A DNA stretch of 64,000 nucleotides, taken from the NCBI GenBank assembly GCA_003343995.1, contig QAKE01000042.1, forward strand, positions 1-64,000. Direction: 5' to 3'. The stretch is from Bacillota bacterium (GTDB lineage Bacteria; Bacillota; Clostridia; Christensenellales; Borkfalkiaceae). Position 1 is the stretch's first letter; each line of letters opens with the position of its first letter. Of the stretch, positions 1-9,177 are shown in pieces. A program made the position numbers and the translations under genes. The notes beneath the pieces were generated by a model. The model was not told where the DNA came from and did not search any database. It saw nothing but the letters and a program-made list of their open reading frames with translations.

Positions 1-92
1 ACGTACTCGTGCGGATTGTCCGCTATCTCGCGTATCTTTTCAAGCCCTGCTTTCAACCTTGCGTTTTCCCGTTCCAATTCTTTCTTTGTCAT
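1..92 (-). CDS. N-terminus of an unidentified small coiled-coil protein (runs off the left edge)
   Basis: Only the first 30 codons are inside the window. The ATG is at 92-90 on the minus strand, preceded by an AAAGGA ribosome site. The visible peptide begins MTKKELERENARLK and is charged and heptad-like (leucine, lysine and glutamate rich), as in a coiled coil. It is the only minus-strand gene before 9.7 kb and is divergent from the aminotransferase gene. I do not recognise the family, and the rest of the protein would be needed to name it. Confidence 0.6.
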   Translation of the reverse strand, partial: MTKKELERENARLKAGLEKIREIADNPHEY

Positions 93-170
93 TTTGTTTT
101 TCCTTTGCGTAATGCCGCCGCCTAAAATTAAAAAACTTGCACCGAAAGTCCTTTCGTAACTTTCGATACA

Positions 171-199
171 AGTATAAAACTTTATATTTTCCTTGAAAA
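171..199 (-). promoter_or_regulatory. Promoter for the partial leftmost gene
   Basis: On the minus strand the sequence reads TTTTCA, 17 bases, TATACT. The -35 lies at 199-194 and the -10 at 176-171. The leader that follows contains a 7-bp dyad, CGAAAGT and ACTTTCG, near 143-166. The -35 is weak. Confidence 0.4.
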
Positions 200-222
200 C
201 GGCGAAACGAGGGGAAAAACGC

Positions 223-252
223 TTGCAAATTTTCTCCCGCGTGTGCTAAAAT
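223..252 (+). promoter_or_regulatory. Promoter of the long operon that starts at 291
   Basis: TTGCAA (223-228), an 18-base spacer and TAAAAT (247-252), about 38 bases before the aminotransferase ATG. It is the only good plus-strand promoter I see before the densely packed genes that run to 9091. Confidence 0.55.
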
Positions 253-290
253 AATGTTTAACGAAACGATAATATACGGAGATAATCATT

Positions 291-1466
291 ATGGAATATA
301 CGTTTGCCGAACGCGTTCGGAACCTTTCCGGAAACGCGATCAGAGAAATTTTCAAAGTGCTTTCCGACAAGGAAATGATTTCCTTCGCCGGCGGCATGCC
401 CGCGGCGCAGTGCCTGCCCGCCGAAAAAGTGAAACAGTACAGCGGAGAGCTTTTGACGGAAAATCCCGTCAAAATGCTGCAATACGGCGAAACGGAAGGC
501 TACATGCCCTTAAGGGAAAGTTTTTTGCGTTACGTGAAAAACGTCGGCATCGAAGGCTATACCGTCGATAACGCGCTTATCGTCAGCGGCGGTCAGCAGG
601 GCATCGATCTGATGTTCAAAACCTTTTGCGAAAAGGGCGATAAAATCCTCGTGCAAAACCCCACCTATCTCGCGGTGCTGCACATCGCGCGCACCTATCA
701 GCTGAATCCCGTCGGGTTCGATTGCGGCGAGGACGGCGTGGACGTGGACGATCTGGAGAAAAAAATCAAAGAACATCGCCCCAAGCTCGTGTATGTCGTG
801 CCGAATTTTTCCAACCCCACGGGCAAGACGCTCCGTTTGGAAACCAGAAAGAAGATCGTGGAGATTGCGGAAAAGTACGACGTCGTCGTCATCGAGGACG
901 ATCCCTACGGCAGAATCCGTTACGCGGGCGAACACTTGCCGAGCATCAAGAGCTTCGATAAGGACGGGCACGTGGTGTATATCACCAGCACGTCCAAAAC
1001 CATCGCGCCGGCGCTCCGCGTGGGCCTGACGGTGGCGGACGAGAGGATCATCCGCAAAATGGCCATTTGCAAACAGGCGGTGGACGTGCAGACGGTCACC
1101 CTCGCGCAGGCGGTGGTGGAGCGGTTCATCTCCACGGGGGAAATCGATCGGGGCATCGCCCGCAGTCTGCCGATTTATAAGGAAAAGGCGGAAATCATGC
1201 TTGCCGCGCTCGATAAGTATATGCCGGAAAGCTTCGTGCACACCGTGCCGGAAGGCGGGCTGTTCATTTGGGGCGAATTTACCGACGGCACCAGCGCCAA
1301 GGCAAAATTCCGCGAGGCGCTGGACAACAAGGTCGCGTACGTGTCGGGCAACGATTTCTTTGCCGACGGCAGCGGCGACAACACCATGCGGCTCAACTTT
1401 TCCAACGCCACGCCGGAGCAGATCGAAACGGGCGTGAAACGCTTGAGCGCGATATTTACGAAGTAA
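291..1466 (+). CDS. PLP-dependent fold-type I aminotransferase (LysN/ARO8-like, 2-aminoadipate or aromatic type)
   Basis: A 391-residue cytosolic aminotransferase of the aspartate aminotransferase fold. It shows the NPTG motif (SNPTGKT), the DDPYGRIRY segment that contacts the cofactor, and a PLP-binding lysine at K236 in TSTSKTIAPALRVG. The closest family I recall is the LysN/ARO8 group, which transfers amino groups between 2-oxoglutarate and 2-aminoadipate, leucine or aromatic amino acids; the true substrate is not visible here. There is no winged-helix domain, so it is an enzyme and not a MocR regulator. The start has a good GGAGA site 8 bases upstream. It heads an operon and is followed by tyrS after 10 bases. 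Confidence 0.85.
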   Translation: MEYTFAERVRNLSGNAIREIFKVLSDKEMISFAGGMPAAQCLPAEKVKQYSGELLTENPVKMLQYGETEGYMPLRESFLRYVKNVGIEGYTVDNALIVSGGQQGIDLMFKTFCEKGDKILVQNPTYLAVLHIARTYQLNPVGFDCGEDGVDVDDLEKKIKEHRPKLVYVVPNFSNPTGKTLRLETRKKIVEIAEKYDVVVIEDDPYGRIRYAGEHLPSIKSFDKDGHVVYITSTSKTIAPALRVGLTVADERIIRKMAICKQAVDVQTVTLAQAVVERFISTGEIDRGIARSLPIYKEKAEIMLAALDKYMPESFVHTVPEGGLFIWGEFTDGTSAKAKFREALDNKVAYVSGNDFFADGSGDNTMRLNFSNATPEQIETGVKRLSAIFTK

Positions 1467-1476
1467 GGAGAGAACG

Positions 1477-2694
1477 ATGGCAAAAAGCGCATTCGATATA
1501 TTAAAGGAACGCGGTTTCGTAAAACAGACGGTTTTCGAAGACGATTTGAAAAAGATGCTCGAAGAGGAAAAGGTTCCCTTCTACGTGGGATTCGATCCCA
1601 CGGCGGATTCTTTGCACATCGGGCATTACATTCCCATCATGGCGATGGCGCACATGCAGCGCGCGGGGCATAAGCCCATCGCGCTCTTCGGCGGCGGCAC
1701 GGGCATGATCGGCGATCCCTCCGGCAGGAGCGATTTGCGGCAGATGATGACCAAGGAAACCATCGCGCACAATATCGCCTGCTTTAAAAAACAGATGAGC
1801 CGCTTTATCACCTTCGAGGGGGAAAACGCCGCCCTCATGGTGGATAACGGCGACTGGCTGCTCGATCTGAATTACATCGACTTTCTGCGTTCCGTCGGTG
1901 TATATTTTTCCGTGAACAAGATGCTGACGGCGGAATGTTATAAATCCCGCATGGAAAAGGGGCTTACCTTCCTCGAATTCAACTACATGCTCATGCAGGC
2001 GTACGACTTTTTAAAGCTCTACAACGACTACGGCTGCGTGCTGGAAATGGGCGGCGACGATCAGTGGAGCAATATGCTCGCCGGTGCGGATTTGATCCGC
2101 AGAAAGCTGCAAAAGCCCGCTTACGCCATGACCTTTACCCTGCTTTTGACGAGCGAGGGCAAAAAGATGGGCAAGACGGCGAAGGGCGCGCTGTGGCTCG
2201 ACGAAAACAAGACCACGCCTTACGAATTTTACCAGTATTTCCGCAACGTGGAGGACGTGAAGGTCAACGAATGCATGCGCCTTCTCACCTTTATGGAGAT
2301 GGAGGAAATCGAGGAACTCACGAAATATAACGACGAGCGCATGAACGCCGCGAAGGAGCGGCTGGCGTTCGAAGTGACCAAGCTCGTGCACGGCGAGGAA
2401 AAGGCTCTGCTCGCGCAAAAACAGGCGCGCGCGGCATTCGGCGGCGGCAGCGACGCGGATATGCCGAAAGCGGAAGTTCCCGCGTCGATGAAGCAAATCG
2501 CCGACATCATGGTGGCGGCGGGCGTCGCCAAATCCAAGGGCGAGGCGAAACGGCTCATCGAGGGCGGCGGCGTTTCCGTCGACGAGGAAAAAATTGCCGA
2601 CGCGTTTGCCGAAATTTCCGAAAAGACCGCGGCGGCGGGGGAATTCGTCCTGCACAAAGGTAAAAAAGTGCACGTTAAAATCGTGCTGAAATGA
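1477..2694 (+). CDS. tyrS: Tyrosine--tRNA ligase
   Basis: Charges tRNA-Tyr with tyrosine in the cytosol. The 405-residue length is normal. Visible features are the class I HIGH signature (HIGHYIP, near residue 48), the tyrosine-site segment GGDDQWSNMLAG, and a KMSKS loop in the form KMGKT near residue 229. A C-terminal S4 RNA-binding domain occupies roughly 335-405. The ribosome site is AAGGAGAG. Its TGA overlaps the next ATG (ATGA at 2691-2694), so translation of the yigZ-type gene is probably coupled. I see no T-box leader upstream. Confidence 0.97.
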   Translation: MAKSAFDILKERGFVKQTVFEDDLKKMLEEEKVPFYVGFDPTADSLHIGHYIPIMAMAHMQRAGHKPIALFGGGTGMIGDPSGRSDLRQMMTKETIAHNIACFKKQMSRFITFEGENAALMVDNGDWLLDLNYIDFLRSVGVYFSVNKMLTAECYKSRMEKGLTFLEFNYMLMQAYDFLKLYNDYGCVLEMGGDDQWSNMLAGADLIRRKLQKPAYAMTFTLLLTSEGKKMGKTAKGALWLDENKTTPYEFYQYFRNVEDVKVNECMRLLTFMEMEEIEELTKYNDERMNAAKERLAFEVTKLVHGEEKALLAQKQARAAFGGGSDADMPKAEVPASMKQIADIMVAAGVAKSKGEAKRLIEGGGVSVDEEKIADAFAEISEKTAAAGEFVLHKGKKVHVKIVLK

Positions 2695-3320
2695 ACGATT
2701 ATCTCAGCGTGGAAGGGGAAATTTCCTGCGAATACGTCGTGGAGCGTTCCCGTTTCATCACGCATATCGCGCCCGTCGAAAACGAGGAGAGCGCGAAAGC
2801 TTACGTGGAAAAAATCCGCAAGGCGCATTCGCTCGCCACGCACAACTGTTACGCCTATATTGCCGACGAATGCGGATTAAAACAAAAGTTTTCCGACGAT
2901 GGCGAACCGCAGGGCACGGCGGGGCTTCCCATGCTGGAAGTGCTGAAAGCGCGCGGGCTGAAAAAGTGCGCCGTCGTGGTCACTCGCTATTTCGGGGGCG
3001 TGAAATTGGGCGCGGGCGGTCTGGTGCGCGCCTATACGAAGGCGGTCGCCGACGGCGTGAACGCGGCGAAGGTCGTAAAGTATACCGTTTGCGCGTTTAT
3101 AGAAACGGCGGCGGATTACGAATATTACGCGAAAATCTTAAAGTTTGCGGAAAGCAAAAATTATAAAATCATAGATACGCAATTTTCCGAACGTGCGACG
3201 GTGCGTTTTGCAATCCCCGCGGAAAATCTTGCCGCGTTCGAGGCGAATTTCGCCGATTGTTTCAACGGCAGGCTGGAAACGGAAACGTCGGGAACGGGAT
3301 ATTACGCATTCGAGGAGTGA
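2691..3320 (+). CDS. yigZ: YigZ/IMPACT family protein
   Basis: A 209-residue member of the UPF0029 (Impact N-terminal) family with the C-terminal DUF1949 domain. The family core is clear: SRFITHIAPV, the conserved ATHNCYAY segment, FSDDGEPQGTAG and VVTRYFGGVKLGAGGLVRAY. The fold resembles part of elongation factor G and the bacterial proteins are thought to touch translation, but no defined biochemical role is established. It starts inside the tyrS stop codon, which fits a translation-related function. Full length, nothing odd. Confidence 0.92.
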   Translation: MNDYLSVEGEISCEYVVERSRFITHIAPVENEESAKAYVEKIRKAHSLATHNCYAYIADECGLKQKFSDDGEPQGTAGLPMLEVLKARGLKKCAVVVTRYFGGVKLGAGGLVRAYTKAVADGVNAAKVVKYTVCAFIETAADYEYYAKILKFAESKNYKIIDTQFSERATVRFAIPAENLAAFEANFADCFNGRLETETSGTGYYAFEE

Positions 3321-3323
3321 AAA

Positions 3324-4385
3324 ATGGAAATCGAATTTTGCGAAAGAAAAACGCTGAAACAAAAGCCGCAGGAAAATGCGGAGCTGGGTTTCGGCAAGCT
3401 GTTCACCGACTACATGTTCTCCATGGTTTACGAGGCGGACAAGGGCTGGCACGACGCGAAAATATCCCCTTACGAGGATATGGCGATGAGTCCCGCAACC
3501 TCCGTTCTGCATTACGCGCAGGGCGTGTTCGAGGGGGCGAAGGCGTTTTGCGGCAAGGACGGCATCCGCGTGTTCCGCATCCGCGAAAACTTCAACCGCA
3601 TGAACCGTTCGTGCGACCGCATGTGCATGCCGCGCGTGGACGTGGATTTCGTGTGCGAGGCGCTGTTTAAGCTGCTCGACATCGAAAAGGATTGGATTCC
3701 GAAAGCCGACGGCACGGCGCTCTATATCCGCCCGCTGATGATCGCCGATAGCGCGGAGCTGGGCGTGCACGCCAGCAAAAAGTATCTTTTTTATATTATT
3801 CTGTCTCCGGTGGGCGCGTATTACAAAAACGGGCTTGCCCCCACGAAGATTTACGTGGAGGACCATTATGCCAGAACGGTCGCCGGCGGCACGGGAGAGG
3901 CGAAGTGCCTCGGCAATTACGCTGGCAGCATCAAGGCGGCGGAAGAGGCGCAGAAGAAAGGGTACGATCAGGTGCTCTGGCTGGACGGCGTGCATAAAAA
4001 ATATATCGAAGAGGTCGGCTCGATGAACATTTTCTTCGTCATCGGCGACGAGGTGGTCACGCCCGCGCTCAACGGCTCGATTTTGCCGGGGATCACCCGC
4101 AAGAGCTGTCTGGAAGTTCTGCGCGACGCCGGCTACAAGACGAGCGAAAGAACGCTTTCTTTGAAAGAAGTCGTCAAAGCGCATAAAAAGGGCAAGCTGA
4201 AAGAGGTGTTCGGCACGGGCACGGCGGCGGTCATTTCGCCGGTGGGACTGCTCGGCGTGGGCGGCGCGAATCTGGAAGTCAACGGCGGCAAGATGGGGGA
4301 AATCACCAAGTTCCTCTACGATACCATCACCGGCATCCAGCACGGCGCGAAGGAAGACAAATACGGCTGGGTAACGGTGCTTTAA
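3324..4385 (+). CDS. ilvE: Branched-chain amino acid aminotransferase
   Basis: A class IV (fold-type IV) PLP enzyme of 353 residues that interconverts valine, leucine and isoleucine with their 2-keto acids, using glutamate and 2-oxoglutarate. The family segments SVLHYAQGVFEGAKAF, the cofactor lysine in TGEAKCLGNYAGS, and EEVGSMNIFFV are all present. Its 353 residues match the longer eukaryotic-like BCAT subgroup rather than the 300-residue E. coli form. The TAA stop shares one base with the recX ATG (TAATG at 4383-4387), so the genes are translationally coupled. No other branched-chain biosynthesis gene is nearby. Confidence 0.95.
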   Translation: MEIEFCERKTLKQKPQENAELGFGKLFTDYMFSMVYEADKGWHDAKISPYEDMAMSPATSVLHYAQGVFEGAKAFCGKDGIRVFRIRENFNRMNRSCDRMCMPRVDVDFVCEALFKLLDIEKDWIPKADGTALYIRPLMIADSAELGVHASKKYLFYIILSPVGAYYKNGLAPTKIYVEDHYARTVAGGTGEAKCLGNYAGSIKAAEEAQKKGYDQVLWLDGVHKKYIEEVGSMNIFFVIGDEVVTPALNGSILPGITRKSCLEVLRDAGYKTSERTLSLKEVVKAHKKGKLKEVFGTGTAAVISPVGLLGVGGANLEVNGGKMGEITKFLYDTITGIQHGAKEDKYGWVTVL

Positions 4386-4999
4386 TGGGCAGAATTACCG
4401 AAATTTCGCCGCAGGTCAAGGACAAAAAGCGCGTAAACGTCTATATCGACGGCGCGTTCAAGTGCGGACTTAGTTTGGAAACGGCGGCAAAATTCCGACT
4501 GAAAGCGGGCGTCGAAATCGACGAGGAACGCTTAAAAGAAATAGAATTCGACAGCGAACGGCAAGCCGCCTTGGAAAAGGCGGCTGCGCATATCTCCAAA
4601 ACCATGAAAACAGAGCGGGAACTTTCGCTCTTTTTGTCGCGGAAGGGATACGGTGACGCTGTCGTTTCTTTTATTTTGGAAAAATTCAAAAGCTACGGCT
4701 ATATCGACGACGCGGCGTACGCGAAATCGTACGTTACGGCGCATTCCGCAAAGAAGGGCGCGCGGCTCATCAAGGCGGAACTGCGCGCGCGGGGCGTGGG
4801 CGAGGAAATCGTTGCCGACGCGTTGAAGGAGCTCGACGGCGGAAACGCCGCCAAAGCCGCGGCTGCCAAATATATGCGCGGCAAGGGGCGGGAGGCGAAG
4901 GATATACAAAAGCTCTACCGCCACCTTTTAGGCAGAGGCTTTTCCTATGAAGAGGCGGCTGCCGCCGCGGAGGAGTATAAAGAATGCAGAGAATTTTAA
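4385..4999 (+). CDS. recX: RecX family RecA regulator
   Basis: A 204-residue protein with the three-helix-repeat layout of RecX: an N-terminal basic segment (ITEISPQVKDKKRVNVYIDG), then helical repeats including RKGYGDAVVSFILEKFKSYG and YIDDAAYAKSYV. RecX caps or modulates RecA filaments during recombination and repair. recA itself is not in the window. The gene overlaps the nnr gene by 16 bases, and the nnr ribosome site lies inside the recX 3' end. Confidence 0.9.
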   Translation: MGRITEISPQVKDKKRVNVYIDGAFKCGLSLETAAKFRLKAGVEIDEERLKEIEFDSERQAALEKAAAHISKTMKTERELSLFLSRKGYGDAVVSFILEKFKSYGYIDDAAYAKSYVTAHSAKKGARLIKAELRARGVGEEIVADALKELDGGNAAKAAAAKYMRGKGREAKDIQKLYRHLLGRGFSYEEAAAAAEEYKECREF

Positions 5000-6426
5000 G
5001 CGTTGCCCAGATGCGCGCGGCGGATCGATACACCATCGAAAATCTCGGTATTCCCGAACGCACGCTGATGGAACGCGCGGGCGAGGCGGTGGCGGAGGAA
5101 ATTCAAAAGCGCTTTAAGGGCGGCAGAATTTTATTCGTGTGCGGCAAGGGCAACAACGGGGGCGACGGGCTCGTCGCCGCCCGCCTTTTGAAAAAGGCGC
5201 ACGGCTTTTCGGTGTTCGTGCTCAAGCTCGCCGCGGGCGAAATCGAAAAACTCGATTTGGACTACGACGTCGTGGTGGATTGCATCTTCGGCACGGGACT
5301 TTGCCGCGAGGTGACGGGCGAAATGAAACGCGTCATCGAAAAAATCAACGCGAAAAAATGCTTTAAGCTGAGCGTCGATATCCCCAGCGGATTAAACGGC
5401 GACAGCGGGCTCGTAATGGGCGCGGCGGTCAAAGCCGACATGACGGTGTCCGTGCAGGAATTTAAAGCGGGGCATTTTTTGAACGACGGCAAGGATTATT
5501 GCGGAAAAATCGTCAACAAGGATATCGGCATCGCCGTGTTCGAGGAGGATTTCGCCTGCCGTTTGGAGCCCGCGGACATGAAGCGGTTTTTTCCGAAGCG
5601 GCTCGAAAACACCCACAAGGGCAGCTACGGCAGGGCGGCGATCGTCGGCGGCAGCAAGGACTATTTCGGTTCGGCGCTGCTTTCCGCAACCGCGCTTTCG
5701 GCGCTGAGAACTGGCGCGGGCTACGGCGAGCTTTACGTGCCCGAAAGTCTGTTTTCCCTCTACGCGGGCAAAGTGCCGGAGATCATCACGCGCACGTTTT
5801 CCGACGAGAAGGGCGCGATATGCTTTTGCGAAAGGGATTTTGAAAGCGTTTTGCAGGCGAACGCCGTCGCCGTCGGTATGGGAATGGGGTGCGGCGAGCA
5901 AACGTACCGCGCCGTTTCTTGGTTATTAAAGCATTACCGCGGCGCGCTCGTCGTCGACGCGGACGGGCTCAATTCTCTGGCAACGTACGGCGTAAACGCG
6001 CTGAAAAACGCGGCGGCGGACGTCGTGCTCACGCCGCACGTCAAGGAATTTTCCCGCCTGACGGGAAAAGGAACGGCGCAAATTCTCGCCGATCCCGTGG
6101 GAACGGCGAAGGAATTTTACGAAACGTACGGCGTAAACGTGCTGTTAAAGAGCGCGACGAGCGTGCTCGTCGGCAAGTCGGGTGTGATTTTCAACACTAC
6201 GGGCAGCAGCGGCATGGCGAAGGGCGGCAGCGGAGACGTGCTTTCCGGCGCGATCGCCGGCATCGCGGCGCGGGGCTTTTCCGCTTTCGACGCGGCGAGC
6301 GCGGGCGCGTATCTCTGCGGCAGGGCGGGGGAGCTTGCCGCCGCAAAGTTCAACGAATACGCCGCAACGCCGTCGGATACCGCCGCGCATCTTTATGCGG
6401 CGGAAAACGAAATCGCGGAGGGCTGA
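4984..6426 (+). CDS. nnr: Bifunctional NAD(P)H-hydrate epimerase / ADP-dependent (S)-NAD(P)H-hydrate dehydratase
   Basis: A fusion of two repair activities that rescue damaged NADH and NADPH. Residues 1 to about 205 form the YjeF N-terminal epimerase domain, with the nucleotide loop KGNNGGDGLVAARLL. Residues 205-480 form the ribokinase-like dehydratase, with GSYGRAAIVGGS and the ATP/ADP signature GSSGMAKGGSGDVLSG. The 480 residues match the usual fusion length. The start is preceded by GGAGGAG at good spacing. One base separates its stop from the methyltransferase ATG. Confidence 0.95.
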   Translation: MQRILSVAQMRAADRYTIENLGIPERTLMERAGEAVAEEIQKRFKGGRILFVCGKGNNGGDGLVAARLLKKAHGFSVFVLKLAAGEIEKLDLDYDVVVDCIFGTGLCREVTGEMKRVIEKINAKKCFKLSVDIPSGLNGDSGLVMGAAVKADMTVSVQEFKAGHFLNDGKDYCGKIVNKDIGIAVFEEDFACRLEPADMKRFFPKRLENTHKGSYGRAAIVGGSKDYFGSALLSATALSALRTGAGYGELYVPESLFSLYAGKVPEIITRTFSDEKGAICFCERDFESVLQANAVAVGMGMGCGEQTYRAVSWLLKHYRGALVVDADGLNSLATYGVNALKNAAADVVLTPHVKEFSRLTGKGTAQILADPVGTAKEFYETYGVNVLLKSATSVLVGKSGVIFNTTGSSGMAKGGSGDVLSGAIAGIAARGFSAFDAASAGAYLCGRAGELAAAKFNEYAATPSDTAAHLYAAENEIAEG

Positions 6427-6427
6427 C

Positions 6428-7345
6428 ATGGAAAAGAAAAAATCCTCCCGCAACAAGACCATCGATTTTACCGAGGAGGAAGGGCGGCGTTATCTCGAGC
6501 GCGTTTTGCCCGTCGAACGGCTGACGGGGGAGGAGCGCGACGTGACGATCTGCGGCGATCTCTTCGCCGCGGCGGCGCGGCTGAAAAGAGAGAGCGTCGA
6601 TCTCATCGTCGCCGATCCGCCGTATAATCTCGACAAGGATTTTCACGGCAGCCGCTTTGAAAAGGAAAGCGACGAAGCGTACGCGGCGTACACCCGCCGC
6701 TGGCTGGACGCCGTTTTGCCGCTTTTAAAAGCCGACGGCTCGCTCTACGTGTGCTGCGACTGGGAATCCTCCCTCGTCATCGGCAACGTGCTCAAGGAAA
6801 AGCTGCGCGTAAAAAACCGCATCACTTGGCAGAGGGAAAAGGGGCGCGGCGCGATGCGGAACTGGAAAAACGGCATGGAGGATATCTGGTTCGCCGTCAA
6901 AAGCGAAAAATATACATTTCATCTCGACGCCGTAAAAGTAAAGAAAAAAGTTATCGCGCCCTATCGGGAAAACGGCGCGCCGAAGGACTGGACGGAAAGC
7001 GCCGACGGGCGGTTTCGGCTGACCTGTCCGTCGAATTTTTGGGACGATATTTCCATTCCCTACTGGTCGATGCCGGAAAACACCGCGCACCCCACGCAGA
7101 AGCCGGAAAAACTCGTCGCAAAACTCATTTTGGCGAGCAGCGCCGAGGGCGGCGTCGTGTTCGATCCCTTTCTGGGTTCGGGAACGACGAGCGTGACGGC
7201 GAAAAAGCTGGGGCGGCATTATATCGGCGTGGAAAAAAATCCCCTTTACTGCGCGTGGGCGGAACAACGGCTGGAGCGCGCGGAAACGGATAAAACCATT
7301 CAAGGCTTTAAAAACGGCGTTTTTTTGGAACGCAACGGAAGATAA
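6428..7345 (+). CDS. Orphan site-specific DNA methyltransferase (N6-adenine or N4-cytosine, beta-class)
   Basis: A 305-residue SAM-dependent DNA methyltransferase. The catalytic motif IV is DPPYNL (D63-L68), which identifies an amino-methylating enzyme. The SAM motif I, FDPFLGSGTT (F245-T254), lies at the C-terminal end next to HPTQKP. That order (catalytic motif first, SAM motif last) is the beta class, as in CcrM and M.HinfI. The segment between should hold the target-recognition region; the site it methylates cannot be read off. No restriction endonuclease or specificity subunit is nearby, and base composition matches the flanking housekeeping genes, so it looks like a resident solitary methyltransferase. 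The ATG at 6428 was preferred over the in-frame upstream one at 6335 because that lies inside nnr. Confidence 0.88.
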   Translation: MEKKKSSRNKTIDFTEEEGRRYLERVLPVERLTGEERDVTICGDLFAAAARLKRESVDLIVADPPYNLDKDFHGSRFEKESDEAYAAYTRRWLDAVLPLLKADGSLYVCCDWESSLVIGNVLKEKLRVKNRITWQREKGRGAMRNWKNGMEDIWFAVKSEKYTFHLDAVKVKKKVIAPYRENGAPKDWTESADGRFRLTCPSNFWDDISIPYWSMPENTAHPTQKPEKLVAKLILASSAEGGVVFDPFLGSGTTSVTAKKLGRHYIGVEKNPLYCAWAEQRLERAETDKTIQGFKNGVFLERNGR

Positions 7346-7357
7346 ACGGGAGGTAAT

Positions 7358-9091
7358 ATGACGGAACGGGAAAGAACGCGGCTGATTTCCGTCGCCGCGG
7401 GGCGTGAAAAGGCGGAACTCGTGCTGAAGAATGCGAACATCGTCAACGTGTTCACGCAAAAGATCGAACAGGGCGATTTGGCGGTGGACGGCGGCGTCAT
7501 CGCGGGAATCGGCGATTACGAGGGGATAAAGGAAATCGACTGCGGCGGGAAATATCTCATCCCCGGATTGATCGACGGGCATATGCACATAGAAAGCACG
7601 CAGCTTACCCCCGCGGAGCTTGCCAAGGCGATTTTGCCGCACGGCACGACGACGCTCATCGCCGATCCGCACGAAATCGCCAACGTGTGCGGCAACGCCG
7701 GCGTGGAATACATCGCCGCCGCCGCGGCGCGCACGCCGCTCACCGTAAAGGTGATGTATCCTTCCTGCGTGCCCGCCACGCCCTTTGAAAACAGCGGCGC
7801 GGTGCTCGACGCGAAGGAAGTAAAGGCGCATATTGCCGACGGCGGTATATGGGGGCTGGGGGAATACATGAATTACCCCGCCGTAATCAACGCCGCGGCG
7901 GACGACGTGGAAAAGCTGTGCGCCGCGGAAAATAAGGGCTGCGTCATAGACGGGCACGCCCCCGATTTGACGGGCAAAAATCTGAACGCCTACCTTTGCG
8001 GCGGCATATCCACCGATCACGAGTGCGTGACCGAGCGGGAAATCGAAGAAAAGATCGCGCGGGGCATGTACGTGCATCTGCGCGAAGGCTCGGCGACGCG
8101 CAACGCGGAAAAAAACGCGAAGGCGGTCAACGCCCGAAATATGCGCCGTTTCATTTTGTGCACCGACGACCGCCACGCCTGCGATTTAAAGCGCGGCGGG
8201 CACGTGGATAACATCCTCCGCATTTTGGTGAAAAACGGCGTCGATCCGATATGGGCGGTCGTCATGGGCACGCTCAACACGGCGGAATGTTACCGACTGC
8301 ACGGGTACGGCGCGCTCGCGCCCGACTACGCGGCGGATATCGTGTGCGTGGACGATTTAACGGAATTTAACGCGGCGTTCGTCGTAAAAAACGGCAAAGT
8401 CGTCGCGGAAAACGGGCGGGCGCTCTTTGACGTTCAGCCGTATGACGACGAGCGGGTGAAAAACACCGTGCACCCCGCGCCCCTTTGCCAAGCGGATTTC
8501 GATATCGTTTCCCGTTCGGAATACGTAAAGGTCATCCGCCTGCTGCACCATAACGTCGTCACCGAAAAAACGGTGCGCAAGGTAAAGCTGGTAAACGGCA
8601 AGGTGGATGTCGCGGGTACGGATTTATTGAAGCTCGCCGTTGTGGAACGGCATAAGGCGACGGGCAACGTCGGGCGGGGGCTCATCGAGGGCTACGGCTT
8701 AAAAAACGGGGCGATCGCCCTCACCGTCGCGCACGATTCGCACAATATCATCGTGCTGGGGGATACCTCGGAGAATATGTACGCCGCGGCGGCGGAAATC
8801 GTGCGCATCGGCGGCGGCATGGCGCTCGTGGAAAACGGAAAGGTGAAAGCCTCCCTGCCGCTGGAAATCGCGGGGCTGATGTCGGAGCTCGGCATCGACG
8901 AATTTGAAAATAAATTGGAAAAGATGATCGCCTGCGCCTACGAAATGGGCGTGGCTAAGGATATTCAGCCGTTTATGAGTCTTTCGTTTCTCGCGCTGGT
9001 CGTCATTCCCGAGCTGAAAATCACCGACAGGGGACTGTTCGACGTGGCGAAGTTCGGTTTCACTCCCATCGAGGCGGAGGATTTTGCGTAA
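7358..9091 (+). CDS. ade: Adenine deaminase
   Basis: A 577-residue amidohydrolase that converts adenine to hypoxanthine and ammonia in purine salvage. Metal-site motifs are PGLIDGHMHIEST, GTTTLIADPHEIANV, CVIDGHAPDL, STDHE and CTDDRH; the C-terminal half carries the adenine deaminase-specific VAHDSHNIIVLG. The length matches the bacterial AdeC family. The ribosome site is GGGAGG, 12 bases after the methyltransferase stop. It is the last gene of the co-directional run from 291. The ammonia it releases is of interest given the ammonia-dependent CarA proposed at 35191. Confidence 0.96.
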   Translation: MTERERTRLISVAAGREKAELVLKNANIVNVFTQKIEQGDLAVDGGVIAGIGDYEGIKEIDCGGKYLIPGLIDGHMHIESTQLTPAELAKAILPHGTTTLIADPHEIANVCGNAGVEYIAAAAARTPLTVKVMYPSCVPATPFENSGAVLDAKEVKAHIADGGIWGLGEYMNYPAVINAAADDVEKLCAAENKGCVIDGHAPDLTGKNLNAYLCGGISTDHECVTEREIEEKIARGMYVHLREGSATRNAEKNAKAVNARNMRRFILCTDDRHACDLKRGGHVDNILRILVKNGVDPIWAVVMGTLNTAECYRLHGYGALAPDYAADIVCVDDLTEFNAAFVVKNGKVVAENGRALFDVQPYDDERVKNTVHPAPLCQADFDIVSRSEYVKVIRLLHHNVVTEKTVRKVKLVNGKVDVAGTDLLKLAVVERHKATGNVGRGLIEGYGLKNGAIALTVAHDSHNIIVLGDTSENMYAAAAEIVRIGGGMALVENGKVKASLPLEIAGLMSELGIDEFENKLEKMIACAYEMGVAKDIQPFMSLSFLALVVIPELKITDRGLFDVAKFGFTPIEAEDFA

Positions 9092-9177
9092 ATTGCAAAA
9101 CGGGCGGCGCGAAGTTTTTCGCACTGCCGCATCATAAAAAATAAGCCGCGGTAAAGCGGCGGCTTGCAGGAGGGAAA

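Noticed and set aside
93..290. Riboswitch or T-box in the leader before the first operon
   Set aside because: The predicted transcript leader is about 30 bases, and no T-box or specifier hairpin is visible.
3138..4343. Long minus-strand open frame of 401 codons opposite yigZ and ilvE
   Set aside because: Composition is that of the complement of GC-biased genes (His, Arg and Phe rich), with no ribosome site and no recognisable motif; the plus strand carries clear ilvE.
6725..8176. Minus-strand open frame of 483 codons opposite the methyltransferase and ade
   Set aside because: Spans two real genes, has shadow-type composition and no start signals.
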